Part shown: positions 34,465 through 44,776 of the stretch, piece after piece | How the letters are laid out: each line of letters starts with the position of its first letter | Numbering within the stretch: the first letter of the stretch is position 1 | Source: Salegentibacter salegens | Lineage (GTDB): Bacteria; Bacteroidota; Bacteroidia; Flavobacteriales; Flavobacteriaceae | DNA length: 64,000 nt | Direction: 5' to 3' | NCBI RefSeq assembly: GCF_900142975.1 | Contig: NZ_LT670848.1 | Location: forward strand, 124,001 to 188,000 | The notes under the pieces: generated by a model | Database searches by the model: none | Seen by the model: the letters and a program-made list of their open reading frames with translations, nothing else | What the model was told of the DNA's origin: nothing | Translations under genes and position numbers: made by a program

Positions 34465-37400
34465 ATGACAAAAGTAAATAACTATCCTTCTAAATCGGAG
34501 TTAGAAACTAAGCTTAAAATAGACGAGCCACGCGTTATTGCAGTAGGCGCAAGTGCCGGGGGCCTGGAAGCTCTTAAAGCTTTTTTTAAAGACATACCCG
34601 AAAACGATAAGAATGCTTATGTAGTTATTCAGCATCTTTCTCCCGATTATAAGAGCATGATGGCAGAGCTTCTTAAAAAAAGTACCAATCTGCCAATTCG
34701 TGGAATTAAGGATAAAATGAAGATGAAGCAGGGGCATATTTATCTAATACCTCCGGCCAATAATCTGTCGATTGAAGATAATAAACTTAACCTTGTAGAA
34801 AAACCAAAAGATCAAAGCTTAAACCTACCCATAGATATGTTCTTTGAAGCACTTTCTAAAGAGCGCAAAGAAAAAGCTATTGGGATAATTTTAAGCGGTA
34901 CTGGTAGTGACGGTTCCAGAGGAGTAAGGGCAATAAAAGAACGTGACGGAATGATTATGGTTCAGGATCCCGAAGAATCTAAGTTTGATGGGATGCCACA
35001 AAGTGCCATTAACACGGGATTGGTAGATTACGTCTTACCAATTTCTAAAATGGCCCAGGAACTCAAGAATTTTATAGATTCTCCCGCGGTTTTTCATTTT
35101 AAAGACGGGGATTATAACTACAACGAAAGCGAATTAATGAAAATTCTTCGCTTTATAGACGAAAAAACCGGTCTTGATTTCAGGGAATATAAACACGCCA
35201 CACTTGCCCGTAGAATTGCCAGAAGGGTGAATGTGTGTAAATGTAATAGTCTTTCAGATTATTATCAGTTCTTATTGAATAACGATGAAGAGGTAGAAAT
35301 ACTGCATCGGGAGTTTTTAATTGGGGTTACCAAGTTTTTTAGAGATTCTAAGGTTTGGAAAGTGCTTAGAAAAGAAGTGATCCCTAAACTGGTAGCACAA
35401 AAAAAAGATGGAGAGGTTATAAAACTTTGGGATGTTGCCTGCAGTAGTGGAGAAGAAGCCTATTCTTTTGCCATGCTTATTAATGAAGAAATTGAAAAGC
35501 AGCGAAAAAGTGTAGACCTGAAGATTTTTGCAACCGATATTTCTCAAAAACACCTGGATATTGGTGCTGAAGCATTTTATCCCGAAAGTATTGTTGCCGA
35601 TATCGATTCAGAATTATTGCTGAAATATTTTATTAGCGAACCTAATGGATATAAGGTAATAGATAAGATGCGCCGAATGGTAGTTTTCTCCAGGCACAAT
35701 ATCATTAAAAATCCGCCTTTCAGTAATATGGATATGGTGTCTTGCCGAAACCTATTAATTTATTTTCAACCCGGAATCCAAAATAAAGCTTTAAACTTTT
35801 TACAATACGCTTTAAAAGTTGGCGGCTATCTGGTTTTAGGAACTTCAGAAAATGTTTCGTCCCAGAAAAATAACTTTAAAGTGATAAATCGTTCAGCAAA
35901 AATTTATCAAAATGAAAGTGCCGATAAACGGTTAAATTCAAATATTTCGCCAGCGATATCGCAAAATAGGTCGTTTTCTAATACAAAGGAAATTCAACGC
36001 CCAGCTTATAGAAAATCTTCAAATCCCGTTAAGAATAAACTCACCGAAGAACTTAATGAAACTATCCTGGAAACTTTTGGTGGATCCAGTGTGTTTATAG
36101 ACAACGATTTTAATATTTTACAGGCGGTAGGGGAATTTAGAAAATATGCAAATTTACCGGTTAATGGTTTTTCGGTAAATCTACTGGATATGCTAAGTGT
36201 AGACTTAAAATATATTATACAAAGTACCGTAAAAAAGTCTAAAAAGAATAGCGAAAAACTTAGATATCAAGATGCTGCTTTTGAGCATAACGGTGAAAAG
36301 AAATCGGTAGATATTATAATAAAACCCTACCAACAGCAAATTGAAAATTCTAATGCGAGTTTTGTTGTTACTTTCATAGAAAAAGAAGTAAACCTAATAG
36401 ATGTTAAAACCCTTGATAAATTAACGCTTACCAATCGTACCAAGGAATTTGTTGCAGATCTTGAAGAAGAGCTGAAAGAGACTAAAGAAGAGCTGCATAC
36501 TTCAATGGAGGAAATTGAAACCAGTAACGAAGAGTTACAGGCTGCAAATGAAGAACTGCTGGCATCTAACGAAGAATTGCAAAGTACCAATGAAGAATTG
36601 CAAAGTGTAAATGAAGAGATTAATACGGTTAATGCTGAAAATCTTCAAAAGGTAGAAGATCTGGCGGCACTAAATACCGATATGAACAACTTGCTGGAAA
36701 GTACCGAAATTGGAGTTATTTTCCTGGATGAGGGCTTAAGAATAAGGAAATTTACACCGGCTATCCAAAGACATTTTAATTTAATAGAATCAGATGAAGG
36801 CCGGCCTATAGAACATTTTACCTCCAGTATGGGTAAAAGCAATTTAATTACCCGTTGTAAGCGAGTACTTAGAACAGGAAAAATTTTAGAAAAGCAGATT
36901 ATGACCAAAGAAGGGACATACTATCTGCGAAGAATTTCTCCCTATATTAATTCTAATAACGAAATTAATGGTGTTGTAATTACCTTTATAGACGTAGGCT
37001 TATTGCAACGTTCTAAAGAAAGATTAATAGCCAGTGAAAAACGATTTAAATCTTTCTATGAAGAAGATCCTGTAATTCATATTAGTGTAGATTCCCAAAC
37101 CCAGTTAATAGCACAATGCAATGAAATGGCAGTTAGTAGATTGGGATATAATACCAAAGAAGAATTAATAGACAAGCCTGTTTTTGATCTTTATACCGAA
37201 GAATCACAACTTAGAGCTTTAAAATCTAATAAAGAATTTAAAGAGACTGGTGTTATTGTAAATATGGAGCAGGAAATACTTACTGCTTCAGGAGATTTAC
37301 TTCCAGTAATATTAAATGCCACTGCAGAGAGGGATGTTGATGGTAAGATAATGACCATTAGATATACCTGTGTAGATATTTCAGCCTTAAAGAAAGCCGA

Positions 37401-38106
37401 ATCAAAATTAAAGCAACAACACGAAGATCTTGAACGTGCCAATAAAGATTTGGAACAATTTGTATCTATTTGTTCTCACGATCTTCAGGAGCCGCTTTCA
37501 ACTATAAAATTTGGTAGTGATGTACTTGGTAAAATGTATTCCTCGCAATTAGACGAAAAAGGAAAAGATTATGTGCAGTATATAAAAGATGCTTCTACAA
37601 GACTTTCAGAACAAATTAAAGCATTACTGGAGCATTCAAGAATTGGCCGAAATGGAGAGAAAAGCCTGGTGAACACAAAAGAAGTTGTTGAGGTTGTAAA
37701 GTATGATCTTGGCAAAAGAATTAAAGATACCAATGCAAAAGTTAATGCCGGTACGCTTCCAAAAATAATGGGTTACGAAGTAGAATTGCGCTTGCTATTT
37801 CAAAATCTAATAAGTAATGCCATAAAATATACGCCTAAAGAGCGCAATCCCGATATTCGCATTGCAGCGTATCGTGAAGGGAAATTTTGGGTTTTCTCGG
37901 TGATGGATAATGGCTACGGAATTTCAGAAGAAGATAAAAAGAATATTTTTACCATTTTTAACCGCGTGAAAGAAACCAACGGAAATGATGGTACAGGAGT
38001 TGGGCTGGCACACGTAGAAAAAATTGTACAACTTCACGAAGGCACCATTTGGGTAGATAGCCAGGTTGGGGTGGGTAGTACTTTCTATTTTAAATTAAAA
38101 GGATAG
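34465..38106 (+). CDS. CheB-CheR-PAS hybrid sensor histidine kinase
   Basis: 1213 residues. Residues 20-205: CheB methylesterase with triad S30 (GASAGG), H57 (IQHLSP) and D149 (GTGSDG). Residues 215-485: CheR methyltransferase with the SAM motif [10 protein letters not shown]. Residues about 650-740: a repetitive coiled coil built on NEELQ repeats. Two PAS domains follow to about 980. HisKA has H1005 in CSHDLQEP, and the HATPase ends in GTGVGLAHV. No flagellar or MCP genes are nearby, so the CheB/CheR halves probably act inside the receptor, not in swimming chemotaxis. The gap to the bacteriophytochrome gene is only 6 bp, suggesting joint signalling. Confidence 0.92.
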   Translation: MTKVNNYPSKSELETKLKIDEPRVIAVGASAGGLEALKAFFKDIPENDKNAYVVIQHLSPDYKSMMAELLKKSTNLPIRGIKDKMKMKQGHIYLIPPANNLSIEDNKLNLVEKPKDQSLNLPIDMFFEALSKERKEKAIGIILSGTGSDGSRGVRAIKERDGMIMVQDPEESKFDGMPQSAINTGLVDYVLPISKMAQELKNFIDSPAVFHFKDGDYNYNESELMKILRFIDEKTGLDFREYKHATLARRIARRVNVCKCNSLSDYYQFLLNNDEEVEILHREFLIGVTKFFRDSKVWKVLRKEVIPKLVAQKKDGEVIKLWDVACSSGEEAYSFAMLINEEIEKQRKSVDLKIFATDISQKHLDIGAEAFYPESIVADIDSELLLKYFISEPNGYKVIDKMRRMVVFSRHNIIKNPPFSNMDMVSCRNLLIYFQPGIQNKALNFLQYALKVGGYLVLGTSENVSSQKNNFKVINRSAKIYQNESADKRLNSNISPAISQNRSFSNTKEIQRPAYRKSSNPVKNKLTEELNETILETFGGSSVFIDNDFNILQAVGEFRKYANLPVNGFSVNLLDMLSVDLKYIIQSTVKKSKKNSEKLRYQDAAFEHNGEKKSVDIIIKPYQQQIENSNASFVVTFIEKEVNLIDVKTLDKLTLTNRTKEFVADLEEELKETKEELHTSMEEIETSNEELQAANEELLASNEELQSTNEELQSVNEEINTVNAENLQKVEDLAALNTDMNNLLESTEIGVIFLDEGLRIRKFTPAIQRHFNLIESDEGRPIEHFTSSMGKSNLITRCKRVLRTGKILEKQIMTKEGTYYLRRISPYINSNNEINGVVITFIDVGLLQRSKERLIASEKRFKSFYEEDPVIHISVDSQTQLIAQCNEMAVSRLGYNTKEELIDKPVFDLYTEESQLRALKSNKEFKETGVIVNMEQEILTASGDLLPVILNATAERDVDGKIMTIRYTCVDISALKKAESKLKQQHEDLERANKDLEQFVSICSHDLQEPLSTIKFGSDVLGKMYSSQLDEKGKDYVQYIKDASTRLSEQIKALLEHSRIGRNGEKSLVNTKEVVEVVKYDLGKRIKDTNAKVNAGTLPKIMGYEVELRLLFQNLISNAIKYTPKERNPDIRIAAYREGKFWVFSVMDNGYGISEEDKKNIFTIFNRVKETNGNDGTGVGLAHVEKIVQLHEGTIWVDSQVGVGSTFYFKLKG

Positions 38107-38112
38107 CTGTGT

Positions 38113-40326
38113 ATGAGCTCAGGGCAGCTTTCGTATCCTGAAAGGATAGATATTCGAAATTGTGAGAAAGAACCTATTCATTTAATTGGAAAAACCCAGG
38201 CTCACGGAGTTGTTCTTGCAGTAGATCCTGCAACTTTTAAAATTACCCAGGCGAGTGAAAATACCTTAAAGTTTTTCGGGATTTCGCATAAAAATATTCT
38301 TGGTGATTCCCTTGAAAACCTCATTGGTAAATCGGCTTTTGCAAGAATTACTAGCGCCATTGATCAAAAAACAGGTTTTAAAGATGAAAAGCTAAAAGTT
38401 GGCCATAAGGATTTCATAATTTTACCGCATTTTTCTGAAGAGCACCTTATTCTAGATTTTGAAGATCTGGGTGAAGTTTGGGAACCAATGTATTTTCAGC
38501 AGCAATTAACCAATATTATTAATGGTTTAGATGCCGATGAAACTGTTCCCGATCTTTGTAAGACAGCTGCGAAATTAATGAAAAATACCTTCGGCTACGA
38601 TCGGGTAATGGTTTACCGGTTTGACGAAGAATGGAATGGCGAAGTAGTTGCTGAAGAAAAGGAAGAACATTTAGAAAGCTGGCTGGGTTTACATTATCCT
38701 GCAAGCGATATTCCCTCACAATCCCGAGATTTATTTTTAAAACATAAGGTAAGGATAATTTCAGATGTAAATTATGAGCCCGTTCCCATTTCTCCTGAAC
38801 TTTCACCAATTACCAACAAAGCCTTAGACCTTTCAAAATCAACATTACGCGGGGTTTCACCCATTCATATTGAATATTTACAGAATATGGAGGTTGGAGC
38901 CACTTTAACCGCTGCTATTATTGTTCATGGGAAACTCTGGGGCCTTATAGCCTGTCATCATTATTCGGCGAAGTTTATCAATTATTTTCAGCGGGAAACC
39001 TGTAAATTTTTAGCCCAGGTTTTTTCGAATAATATTGCATCCATACAAACGGGTATTTTTAATAAAAAATTAAATGAGAATTCTGAATTAAGAGCCAGGA
39101 TTTTAACCGATCTAAAAATTGAAAATACATTAGTTGACGGACTTGAGAATGCGGAAATTCCTTTTACTTCTCTTATAGAAAGTGGGGGAGGTGCAGTGGT
39201 TTTTGATGATAAAATCAAACTTTTTGGGAATACACCAACTGAAGCTGAAGTATTGGATTTAAGTAATTTTCTTGCTGAAAATGAAGAAGTTATTTTCTAC
39301 ACCAAAAACCTTAAAAATTCTTATCCGGTAGCCGAAAACTATAAGAAATCGGCTTCAGGTATTTTAAGTTTTAAATTGGGACGGGCAAAAAATAATTTTA
39401 TAATCTGGTTTAGGCCTGAAGTAGCCGAAACTGTGAGTTGGGGTGGGAATCCCAATAAAAAGGTCTCCTACAACGAAGAAAAACAACGATTAAGTCCGCG
39501 GAAATCTTTTAAAAAATGGACAGAAAAACTGGATGGAATTTCTAATTCCTGGCAGGATTACGAAATTGAAACTGCCAAAGCATTCCGGGAGAATTTAAAC
39601 CAGTTTATCTTAAAAAAGCAAAAAGAAGAGATTGGTAGATTAAATCAAAATCTACAGGAAGCTAATAAAGATTTGGAACTTTTTAGTTACGGTATTTCCC
39701 ACGATCTTCGTAGTCCTTTGCGGGGCATTAAAGGTTACGCACAAATTTTGAAGGAAGATTTTGGTGAAGAACTACCTGCCGAAGCTTCAGAAACCATAGA
39801 AACTATTTTAAGATCTTCAGGAAGGATGGAAGGCATTATAGACGATACTCTTTCCTTTTCAAAAATTACCGGCGGGAAACTTCAGAAGAAAAATTTCGGT
39901 ACCAATAAATTGCTGGAAGAACTATTATTAAGTTTCAATATCAAAGCAAATTTCCCAGATTTTGACATAGAAATAGATGAAAATTTGCCAAATACCTACG
40001 CAGATCGCCGAATGATCTTTCAGGTTTGGAGTAATTTAATAGGCAATGCTTTAAAATATACTCAACCTGGCGCATACCCAAGGATTGAAATTGGAAGTTT
40101 TTCAGAAGAAAATAAGAATATTTTCTACATAAAAGATAACGGGATTGGGATTGCTGAAAACCAAAAAGATAAAGTCTTTAAGATGTTTTCCCGGTTTGCC
40201 AAAAAAGATTTTAAAGGAACGGGTATTGGTCTTGCTATTGTAGCCCGGATTTTAGAAAAGCATAACGGAAAAATTTGGGTAGAAAGTGAACCCGAAAACG
40301 GCAGTACGTTTTTCTTTCATCTATAA
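38113..40326 (+). CDS. bphP: bacteriophytochrome histidine kinase (PAS-GAF-PHY-HisKA-HATPase)
   Basis: 737 residues. C17 (NCEKEPIH) is at the position of the biliverdin-binding Cys of BphPs, ahead of the PAS domain. The GAF domain has PASDIP at 196-201 with D199, SPIHIEYL with H252, and ACHH with H282, the pocket residues of true phytochromes. The PHY tongue is recognisable (WGGNP, SPRKSF..W). HisKA has H530 in ISHDLRSPL, and the HATPase ends in GTGIGLAIV. It is expected to be a red/far-red photoreceptor kinase. The adjacent heme oxygenase (40945-41511) can make its chromophore, and the single-domain regulator 40401-40955 is the likely phosphoacceptor. Confidence 0.95.
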   Translation: MSSGQLSYPERIDIRNCEKEPIHLIGKTQAHGVVLAVDPATFKITQASENTLKFFGISHKNILGDSLENLIGKSAFARITSAIDQKTGFKDEKLKVGHKDFIILPHFSEEHLILDFEDLGEVWEPMYFQQQLTNIINGLDADETVPDLCKTAAKLMKNTFGYDRVMVYRFDEEWNGEVVAEEKEEHLESWLGLHYPASDIPSQSRDLFLKHKVRIISDVNYEPVPISPELSPITNKALDLSKSTLRGVSPIHIEYLQNMEVGATLTAAIIVHGKLWGLIACHHYSAKFINYFQRETCKFLAQVFSNNIASIQTGIFNKKLNENSELRARILTDLKIENTLVDGLENAEIPFTSLIESGGGAVVFDDKIKLFGNTPTEAEVLDLSNFLAENEEVIFYTKNLKNSYPVAENYKKSASGILSFKLGRAKNNFIIWFRPEVAETVSWGGNPNKKVSYNEEKQRLSPRKSFKKWTEKLDGISNSWQDYEIETAKAFRENLNQFILKKQKEEIGRLNQNLQEANKDLELFSYGISHDLRSPLRGIKGYAQILKEDFGEELPAEASETIETILRSSGRMEGIIDDTLSFSKITGGKLQKKNFGTNKLLEELLLSFNIKANFPDFDIEIDENLPNTYADRRMIFQVWSNLIGNALKYTQPGAYPRIEIGSFSEENKNIFYIKDNGIGIAENQKDKVFKMFSRFAKKDFKGTGIGLAIVARILEKHNGKIWVESEPENGSTFFFHL

Positions 40327-40358
40327 TTAAGGCCTGCATGTTGTTTAAATGTGGTTCC

Positions 40359-40384
40359 TTGCATTAACTAGTTTAGTATTTTTG
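40359..40384 (+). promoter_or_regulatory. possible internal promoter before response regulator / heme oxygenase
   Basis: TTG (40359-40361), 15 bases, TATTTTTG (40377-40384), 16 bp before the start codon. The -7 box is perfect for Bacteroidetes; the gap to TTG is a little shorter than usual. It could express the regulator and heme oxygenase independently of the kinases. Confidence 0.35.
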
Positions 40385-40400
40385 TATAAATTTTGAAGTA

Positions 40401-40955
40401 ATGATCACAACTCCGTTGCGCATAATTTTGGTGGAAGATGAGGAAACCGATGCAGTTTTAATTAAAAGACAAATTGCTAAAATTGTAGAAAAACCTGAAA
40501 TAAAAGTGGTAAAAGATTTACCGGGTTTTGAAGGAATATTCACCAGTTTTTTACCCGATGTAATAATTTCAGACTATGACCTTCCTACAAGTACAGGACT
40601 TGATATTATGCAGCTGGCGAAATCTATAGACGATACTATTCCTTTAATCTTTGTAACCGGCGCATTAGACGATGATGAGTTGGCAACCGATACTATTCTT
40701 TCTGGAGCTTCAGGTTTTATATTAAAAAAGCATATGGAGGTTCTTGATGAAAAATTAGAGCCTTTACTGAGACAAGTAGTTTATAATATGGTGCAGCACG
40801 GTGAATTAAGAGAAAGAATTCGAAAGAATAAAATAGCGGTTCACCAAATTTACAGTTACCTGGACAATATGAAAGCCGATGACAGGGAACAGCGGGAAAA
40901 CATCGAAAAAATAAGAAAGAATCTTGATAAATTTAATGTAGAAGATGCTGAGTAA
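40401..40955 (+). CDS. single-domain response regulator of the phytochrome cluster
   Basis: 184 residues. Receiver domain at 5-130: acidic pair in LVEDEET, phosphoacceptor Asp in VIISDYDLPT, Thr in FVTGA and Lys in ILKKH. The tail (130-184) is a charged helix without a DNA-binding domain, so output is by protein interaction. It lies 74 bp after bphP and overlaps the heme oxygenase gene by 11 bp, so it is very likely the partner of the two kinases upstream. Confidence 0.92.
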   Translation: MITTPLRIILVEDEETDAVLIKRQIAKIVEKPEIKVVKDLPGFEGIFTSFLPDVIISDYDLPTSTGLDIMQLAKSIDDTIPLIFVTGALDDDELATDTILSGASGFILKKHMEVLDEKLEPLLRQVVYNMVQHGELRERIRKNKIAVHQIYSYLDNMKADDREQRENIEKIRKNLDKFNVEDAE

Positions 40956-41511
40956 CCTTAGAAATGCTACCCAAAAACTGCACGAAGAACTGGAAAAAGA
41001 AAATCTTGCAGGGCAGATTATTTCACACGATATAAGCCTGGAAGATTATAAACTTTTACTCCTTCAAAACTATATTGCCTATAAAATTACCGAGGCTGAA
41101 ATTGCTAAATATATTCCATCTTACCAATCAGATAAAAGCGATCAACTTGCAAAAGACCTTGAGAATTTAAAAGTTGATACTTCAATTTCTGAAGAATTTC
41201 AGGATAAATTCAACATCACATCTTATGAAGAAGCCCTGGGGGCCGCTTACGTGGTTTTGGGTTCTGCCTTGGGCGGAATGTATATTTCTAAAGAAATTCC
41301 TAATTGTCCTGAATTAAATGAAATTTCCAGACCTAATTTCTTTAATGGTGATCGTGAGGGTCTAAAAGCCTGGAACAAATTTGTAAAGAAACTTAAAGCT
41401 GAAGATTTCAATGAAACTCAAATTGCTGTAGCTTCTAAAAAAGCTCAGGAAACTTTTGAATTTTTCGGAAGTGTTTTTAGAGAAACTTCGTTGATTGTAC
41501 AGAATAGTTAA
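40945..41511 (+). CDS. bphO: biliverdin-producing heme oxygenase
   Basis: 188 residues. The proximal His is H13 in KLHEELEKE. The distal-helix signature is ALGAAYVVLGSALGGMYIS, as in BphO/HmuO-type heme oxygenases. It opens heme to biliverdin, CO and iron; in this setting biliverdin would load the bacteriophytochrome. The start overlaps the response regulator by 11 bp, so the two are translationally coupled. The cluster ends here; an IS4 element begins 139 bp downstream. Confidence 0.9.
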   Translation: MLSNLRNATQKLHEELEKENLAGQIISHDISLEDYKLLLLQNYIAYKITEAEIAKYIPSYQSDKSDQLAKDLENLKVDTSISEEFQDKFNITSYEEALGAAYVVLGSALGGMYISKEIPNCPELNEISRPNFFNGDREGLKAWNKFVKKLKAEDFNETQIAVASKKAQETFEFFGSVFRETSLIVQNS

Positions 41512-41650
41512 TTTCTATTATTTTTCAATCTTGTTTCTTCTCACCTTTTTCTTTAGGTTTACCCGATAAGTTAGATTTAAATAAGGGTTTTTGTAATCGA
41601 ATTTAAACAGCTCAATACCTCAAAATATAACGATATTTTATAATCCAAGT

Positions 41651-43038
41651 CACAACCATCCGAAAGTTGAAAAATAAAATAGCCTGAGAATCCCTTATTT
41701 TTGTTTTGGACAAAAAAAATAATTTTTATGGGACTCTTCAGGCGCACTAAAAATACAAACAAACCTCTTCTTCGACAAATAATTGACCTATGTCCTCGCT
41801 GGATGCTCACGCGTTGTGCCGATGAGCACAATGGCGACAAGGGGTGCAGCAGATATAAGACCTACGATCAATTCGTTGCCCAAACTTTCGGACAGCTGAA
41901 TAAATGCTACACTCTTAGTGACATTTCCACTGGTATCGGGGTCAGCGAAACATTTATTTCGGATTTGGGTCTTGAGCAGAGCCCAGCGCGTTCTACCATG
42001 AGCGATGGCAACAAAAAGAGGAGTTATAAAGTCTTCGAGAGCTTATATTACCGGTTGTTAGGGCACTATGGCCGACTATTGTCGAAGCACGGACAGTCTC
42101 ATATAATCAAGGAAATCAAAGACCGTGACATAAAATTGATCGACAGCACCACGATCAGTCTATGTCTGTCCATGTTCGATTGGGCAAAGTTTCGGACAGC
42201 TAAAGGAGGTATAAAAATACATACCTGCTGGGACGATGCCATGATGATCCCCGATATGGTCAATATAACAGAGGCAAAGCTCCATGACAGCAAAGGACTG
42301 GCCCAATCCGTTTTCCGAAAGGGAACGGTCATCGTGGAGGACAGGGCGTACTTCGATTTTCTGTTGATGCGCCAGAGGATCGCGGCAGAAAATGTTTTTG
42401 TCACTCGCATCAAGATCAATACGGTCTATCAAACCTTGGAAGAACTGGAGCTCCCCGAAGGTAGCGATCAGGATATCCTAAAAGACGAGATCATCGTTTT
42501 ACCAAGCAAGAAGGCCGTGGAAACAGGCATTGCGGAACACCCTCTCCGGTTGGTGCACGTTTATAAGCAGGACGAGAACAAAGTGATAGAAATAATCACC
42601 AACAACTTGGATTGGAGCGCCAGGACCATCGCGGACCTTTATAAAAAACGATGGGATATTGAACTTTTTTTTAAGGCGATAAAACAGAACCTCCAAATAA
42701 AGACCTTCCTTGGAACCAGTGAGAACGCCGTAAAATCACAAATATACATCGCGCTCATAACCTATTTGCTGCTCCAGATAATTGTGAGGACAATAGCCAA
42801 AAAAGAACATGCATTTTCCAATTTCGTGGAAAAGATCAGGATCTGTCTATGTTTTTATCTTACCCTCGATTATGCCTGCAATACCGTAGGAGAAGGGGCG
42901 AAAAGAATAAGGGGTCAGACCAAACTCCACTATAGGGTAGATCCAGACTTATTTTCTCCCATTAGCCCTAATTGAAGCCTGAAAATAGGGGTGGCCGAAG
43001 GTTTTAGGTTTAAAGTCAAAAACTTTCGGATGAGTGTG
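41651..43038. mobile_element. complete IS4-family insertion sequence with terminal repeats and 9-bp target duplication
   Basis: 1388 bp. The ends are imperfect inverted repeats: CACAACCATCCGAAAGTT on the left, and the complement of CACACTCATCCGAAAGTT on the right (16 of 18 identical). Both sides carry the direct repeat AATCCAAGT (41642-41650 and 43039-43047), a 9-bp target duplication. One transposase gene fills the element. Its codon choice looks more GC-rich than the neighbouring genes. The intact ends, duplication and open reading frame suggest a recent insertion. Confidence 0.92.
41728..42975 (+). CDS. IS4-family DDE transposase
   Basis: I chose the ATG at 41728 (MGLFRRTKNTNKPLL); upstream in-frame codons are unlikely. 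About 415 residues, with an N-terminal DUF4372-like region. DDE residues: first Asp in KLIDSTTISL, second in VEDRAYFDF, and Glu in the IS4 signature Y-2-R-3-E-6-K (YKKRWDIELFFKAIKQ). There is no frameshift or internal stop, so it is probably active. Confidence 0.93.
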   Translation: MGLFRRTKNTNKPLLRQIIDLCPRWMLTRCADEHNGDKGCSRYKTYDQFVAQTFGQLNKCYTLSDISTGIGVSETFISDLGLEQSPARSTMSDGNKKRSYKVFESLYYRLLGHYGRLLSKHGQSHIIKEIKDRDIKLIDSTTISLCLSMFDWAKFRTAKGGIKIHTCWDDAMMIPDMVNITEAKLHDSKGLAQSVFRKGTVIVEDRAYFDFLLMRQRIAAENVFVTRIKINTVYQTLEELELPEGSDQDILKDEIIVLPSKKAVETGIAEHPLRLVHVYKQDENKVIEIITNNLDWSARTIADLYKKRWDIELFFKAIKQNLQIKTFLGTSENAVKSQIYIALITYLLLQIIVRTIAKKEHAFSNFVEKIRICLCFYLTLDYACNTVGEGAKRIRGQTKLHYRVDPDLFSPISPN

Positions 43039-43057
43039 AATCCAAGTGCTAAAAAAT

Positions 43058-44776
43058 ATGAAACAAAAGTTTAAATCTTTACTCTGCCTATTTCTAGCTT
43101 TCAGTTTTTACTTTCCAACTTTTGCACAATCTGGCCGCACCCCGGTTAGGGCAGAAAATGGAATGGTAGTTACAAGCCATTACCTGGCTTCAGAAGTGGG
43201 AAAAGATATTCTTGCCAGGGGTGGGAATGCAATAGATGCCAGCGTAGCTACAGCTTTTACACTCGCGGTTACTTTGCCTTCCGCAGGAAATCTTGGAGGA
43301 GGTGGTTTTTTGGTTTATCACGGTAACGATGGCCATAAAACTTCATTTAATTTTCGTGAAAAAGCACCAATGGCGTCCACTCTCAATATGTTTTTAGATG
43401 AAGACGGAAAGATTAAAGATAATTCTAATCACGAAGGTTTGCTTTCAGTTGGGGTGCCCGGCACAGTTGCCGGACTTTATAAAGCTCACCAAAAAATGGG
43501 AAGTTTGCCCTGGAAAGAACTTTTGCAGCCGGCCATAGAACTTGCTGAAAAGGGTTTTGAATCTACCTATAATATGAATTGGTTTCTTAATTGGGTAAAA
43601 GACCGAAAAGATGAAAAACTGTATGCAGCTACTGCACAGGCTTTTCTTAAAAATGGAGAAGAAATTTATAAACCCGGCGAAACCTGGGAACAGCCAGATC
43701 TTGCTAAAACTTTAAAACGAATTCAGAAAAATGGCGCCGATGGTTTTTATAAAGGAAAAACCGCCAAATTGATCGCTGATTTTATGCAAACACATGGCGG
43801 ACTTATAACCAAAGAAGATCTTGCCAAATATGAAGCTGAAGAACTGGTACCTGTTACCGGTACTTATCGCGGTCACGAAATTGTAGCAATACCGCCACCA
43901 AGTTCAGGTGGAGTAGCGCTTATAGAAATGCTAAACATTCTGGAAGGTTTTGATATTGAAGAAGCTGGACATAACTCGGCGGCTTCCCTTCATTTACTCA
44001 CCGAAGCAATGCGAAGAGCTTATGCAGATAGGGCTTTATATTTAGGAGATCCCAATTTTAATCCCGAAATGCCAATAGAACAAATTATATCTAAAGAATA
44101 CGCCGCTGAACTTAGGGAAGGAATTGAAGTTAAAAGAGCTTCGGTAAGTGATTCTACGAATTTTAATAATGCACATTTACAGTATGAAAGTCCGCAAACC
44201 ACGCATATTTCGGTTGTAGATAATAAAGGAAATGCGGTTTCCCTGACTTATACTTTAGAAAGAAGTTATGGTTCAAAAATAGTAGTGGAAGGTGCCGGCT
44301 TTCTGCTGAATAATGAAATGGGCGATTTTAACCCGATTCCGGGTTATACTGATACCAGAGGGTTAATTGGAACATCACCTAATCTTGTAGCTCCCGAAAA
44401 ACGAATGTTGTCCAGTATGACGCCAACGATTGTAGCAAAAGATGGAAAACCACTTTTAGTAATTGGTAGTCCTGGCGGAAGGACCATTATTAACACTGTG
44501 TTACAGGTGATTGTAAATACTCTAGATCATAAAATGAATATTGCCGAAGCGATTGAATCTCCCAGGATTCACCACCAATGGCTTCCAGACCGCACCCGAT
44601 TTGAAGATTGGGGGATATCTCCCGACACCAAACGTATTTATGAAGAAATGGGCCACGAAGTTTATGAAGCAGGAAACCAGGGTCAGGCAATGGGAATTTA
44701 TATAGATTGGGAGAACGAGCTTATTTACGGGGCTGCAGATTCTCGTAGCTATGATGGCAAAGCGATAGGAAATTAA
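43058..44776 (+). CDS. ggt: gamma-glutamyltransferase, secreted
   Basis: I chose the ATG at 43058, giving a signal peptide (MKQKFKSLLCLFLAFSFYF to AQ). About 572 residues. The autoprocessing site is the Thr of PQTTHISVVD (codon at 44198), nucleophile of the small subunit; the GGT motif SSMTPTIV and the substrate-binding PGGRTIINT follow. It is a periplasmic enzyme hydrolysing or transferring the gamma-glutamyl group of glutathione. The IS4 element lies 10 bp plus one target-repeat copy from the start codon, so the native 5' region has been displaced about 1.4 kb upstream. Confidence 0.94.
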   Translation: MKQKFKSLLCLFLAFSFYFPTFAQSGRTPVRAENGMVVTSHYLASEVGKDILARGGNAIDASVATAFTLAVTLPSAGNLGGGGFLVYHGNDGHKTSFNFREKAPMASTLNMFLDEDGKIKDNSNHEGLLSVGVPGTVAGLYKAHQKMGSLPWKELLQPAIELAEKGFESTYNMNWFLNWVKDRKDEKLYAATAQAFLKNGEEIYKPGETWEQPDLAKTLKRIQKNGADGFYKGKTAKLIADFMQTHGGLITKEDLAKYEAEELVPVTGTYRGHEIVAIPPPSSGGVALIEMLNILEGFDIEEAGHNSAASLHLLTEAMRRAYADRALYLGDPNFNPEMPIEQIISKEYAAELREGIEVKRASVSDSTNFNNAHLQYESPQTTHISVVDNKGNAVSLTYTLERSYGSKIVVEGAGFLLNNEMGDFNPIPGYTDTRGLIGTSPNLVAPEKRMLSSMTPTIVAKDGKPLLVIGSPGGRTIINTVLQVIVNTLDHKMNIAEAIESPRIHHQWLPDRTRFEDWGISPDTKRIYEEMGHEVYEAGNQGQAMGIYIDWENELIYGAADSRSYDGKAIGN

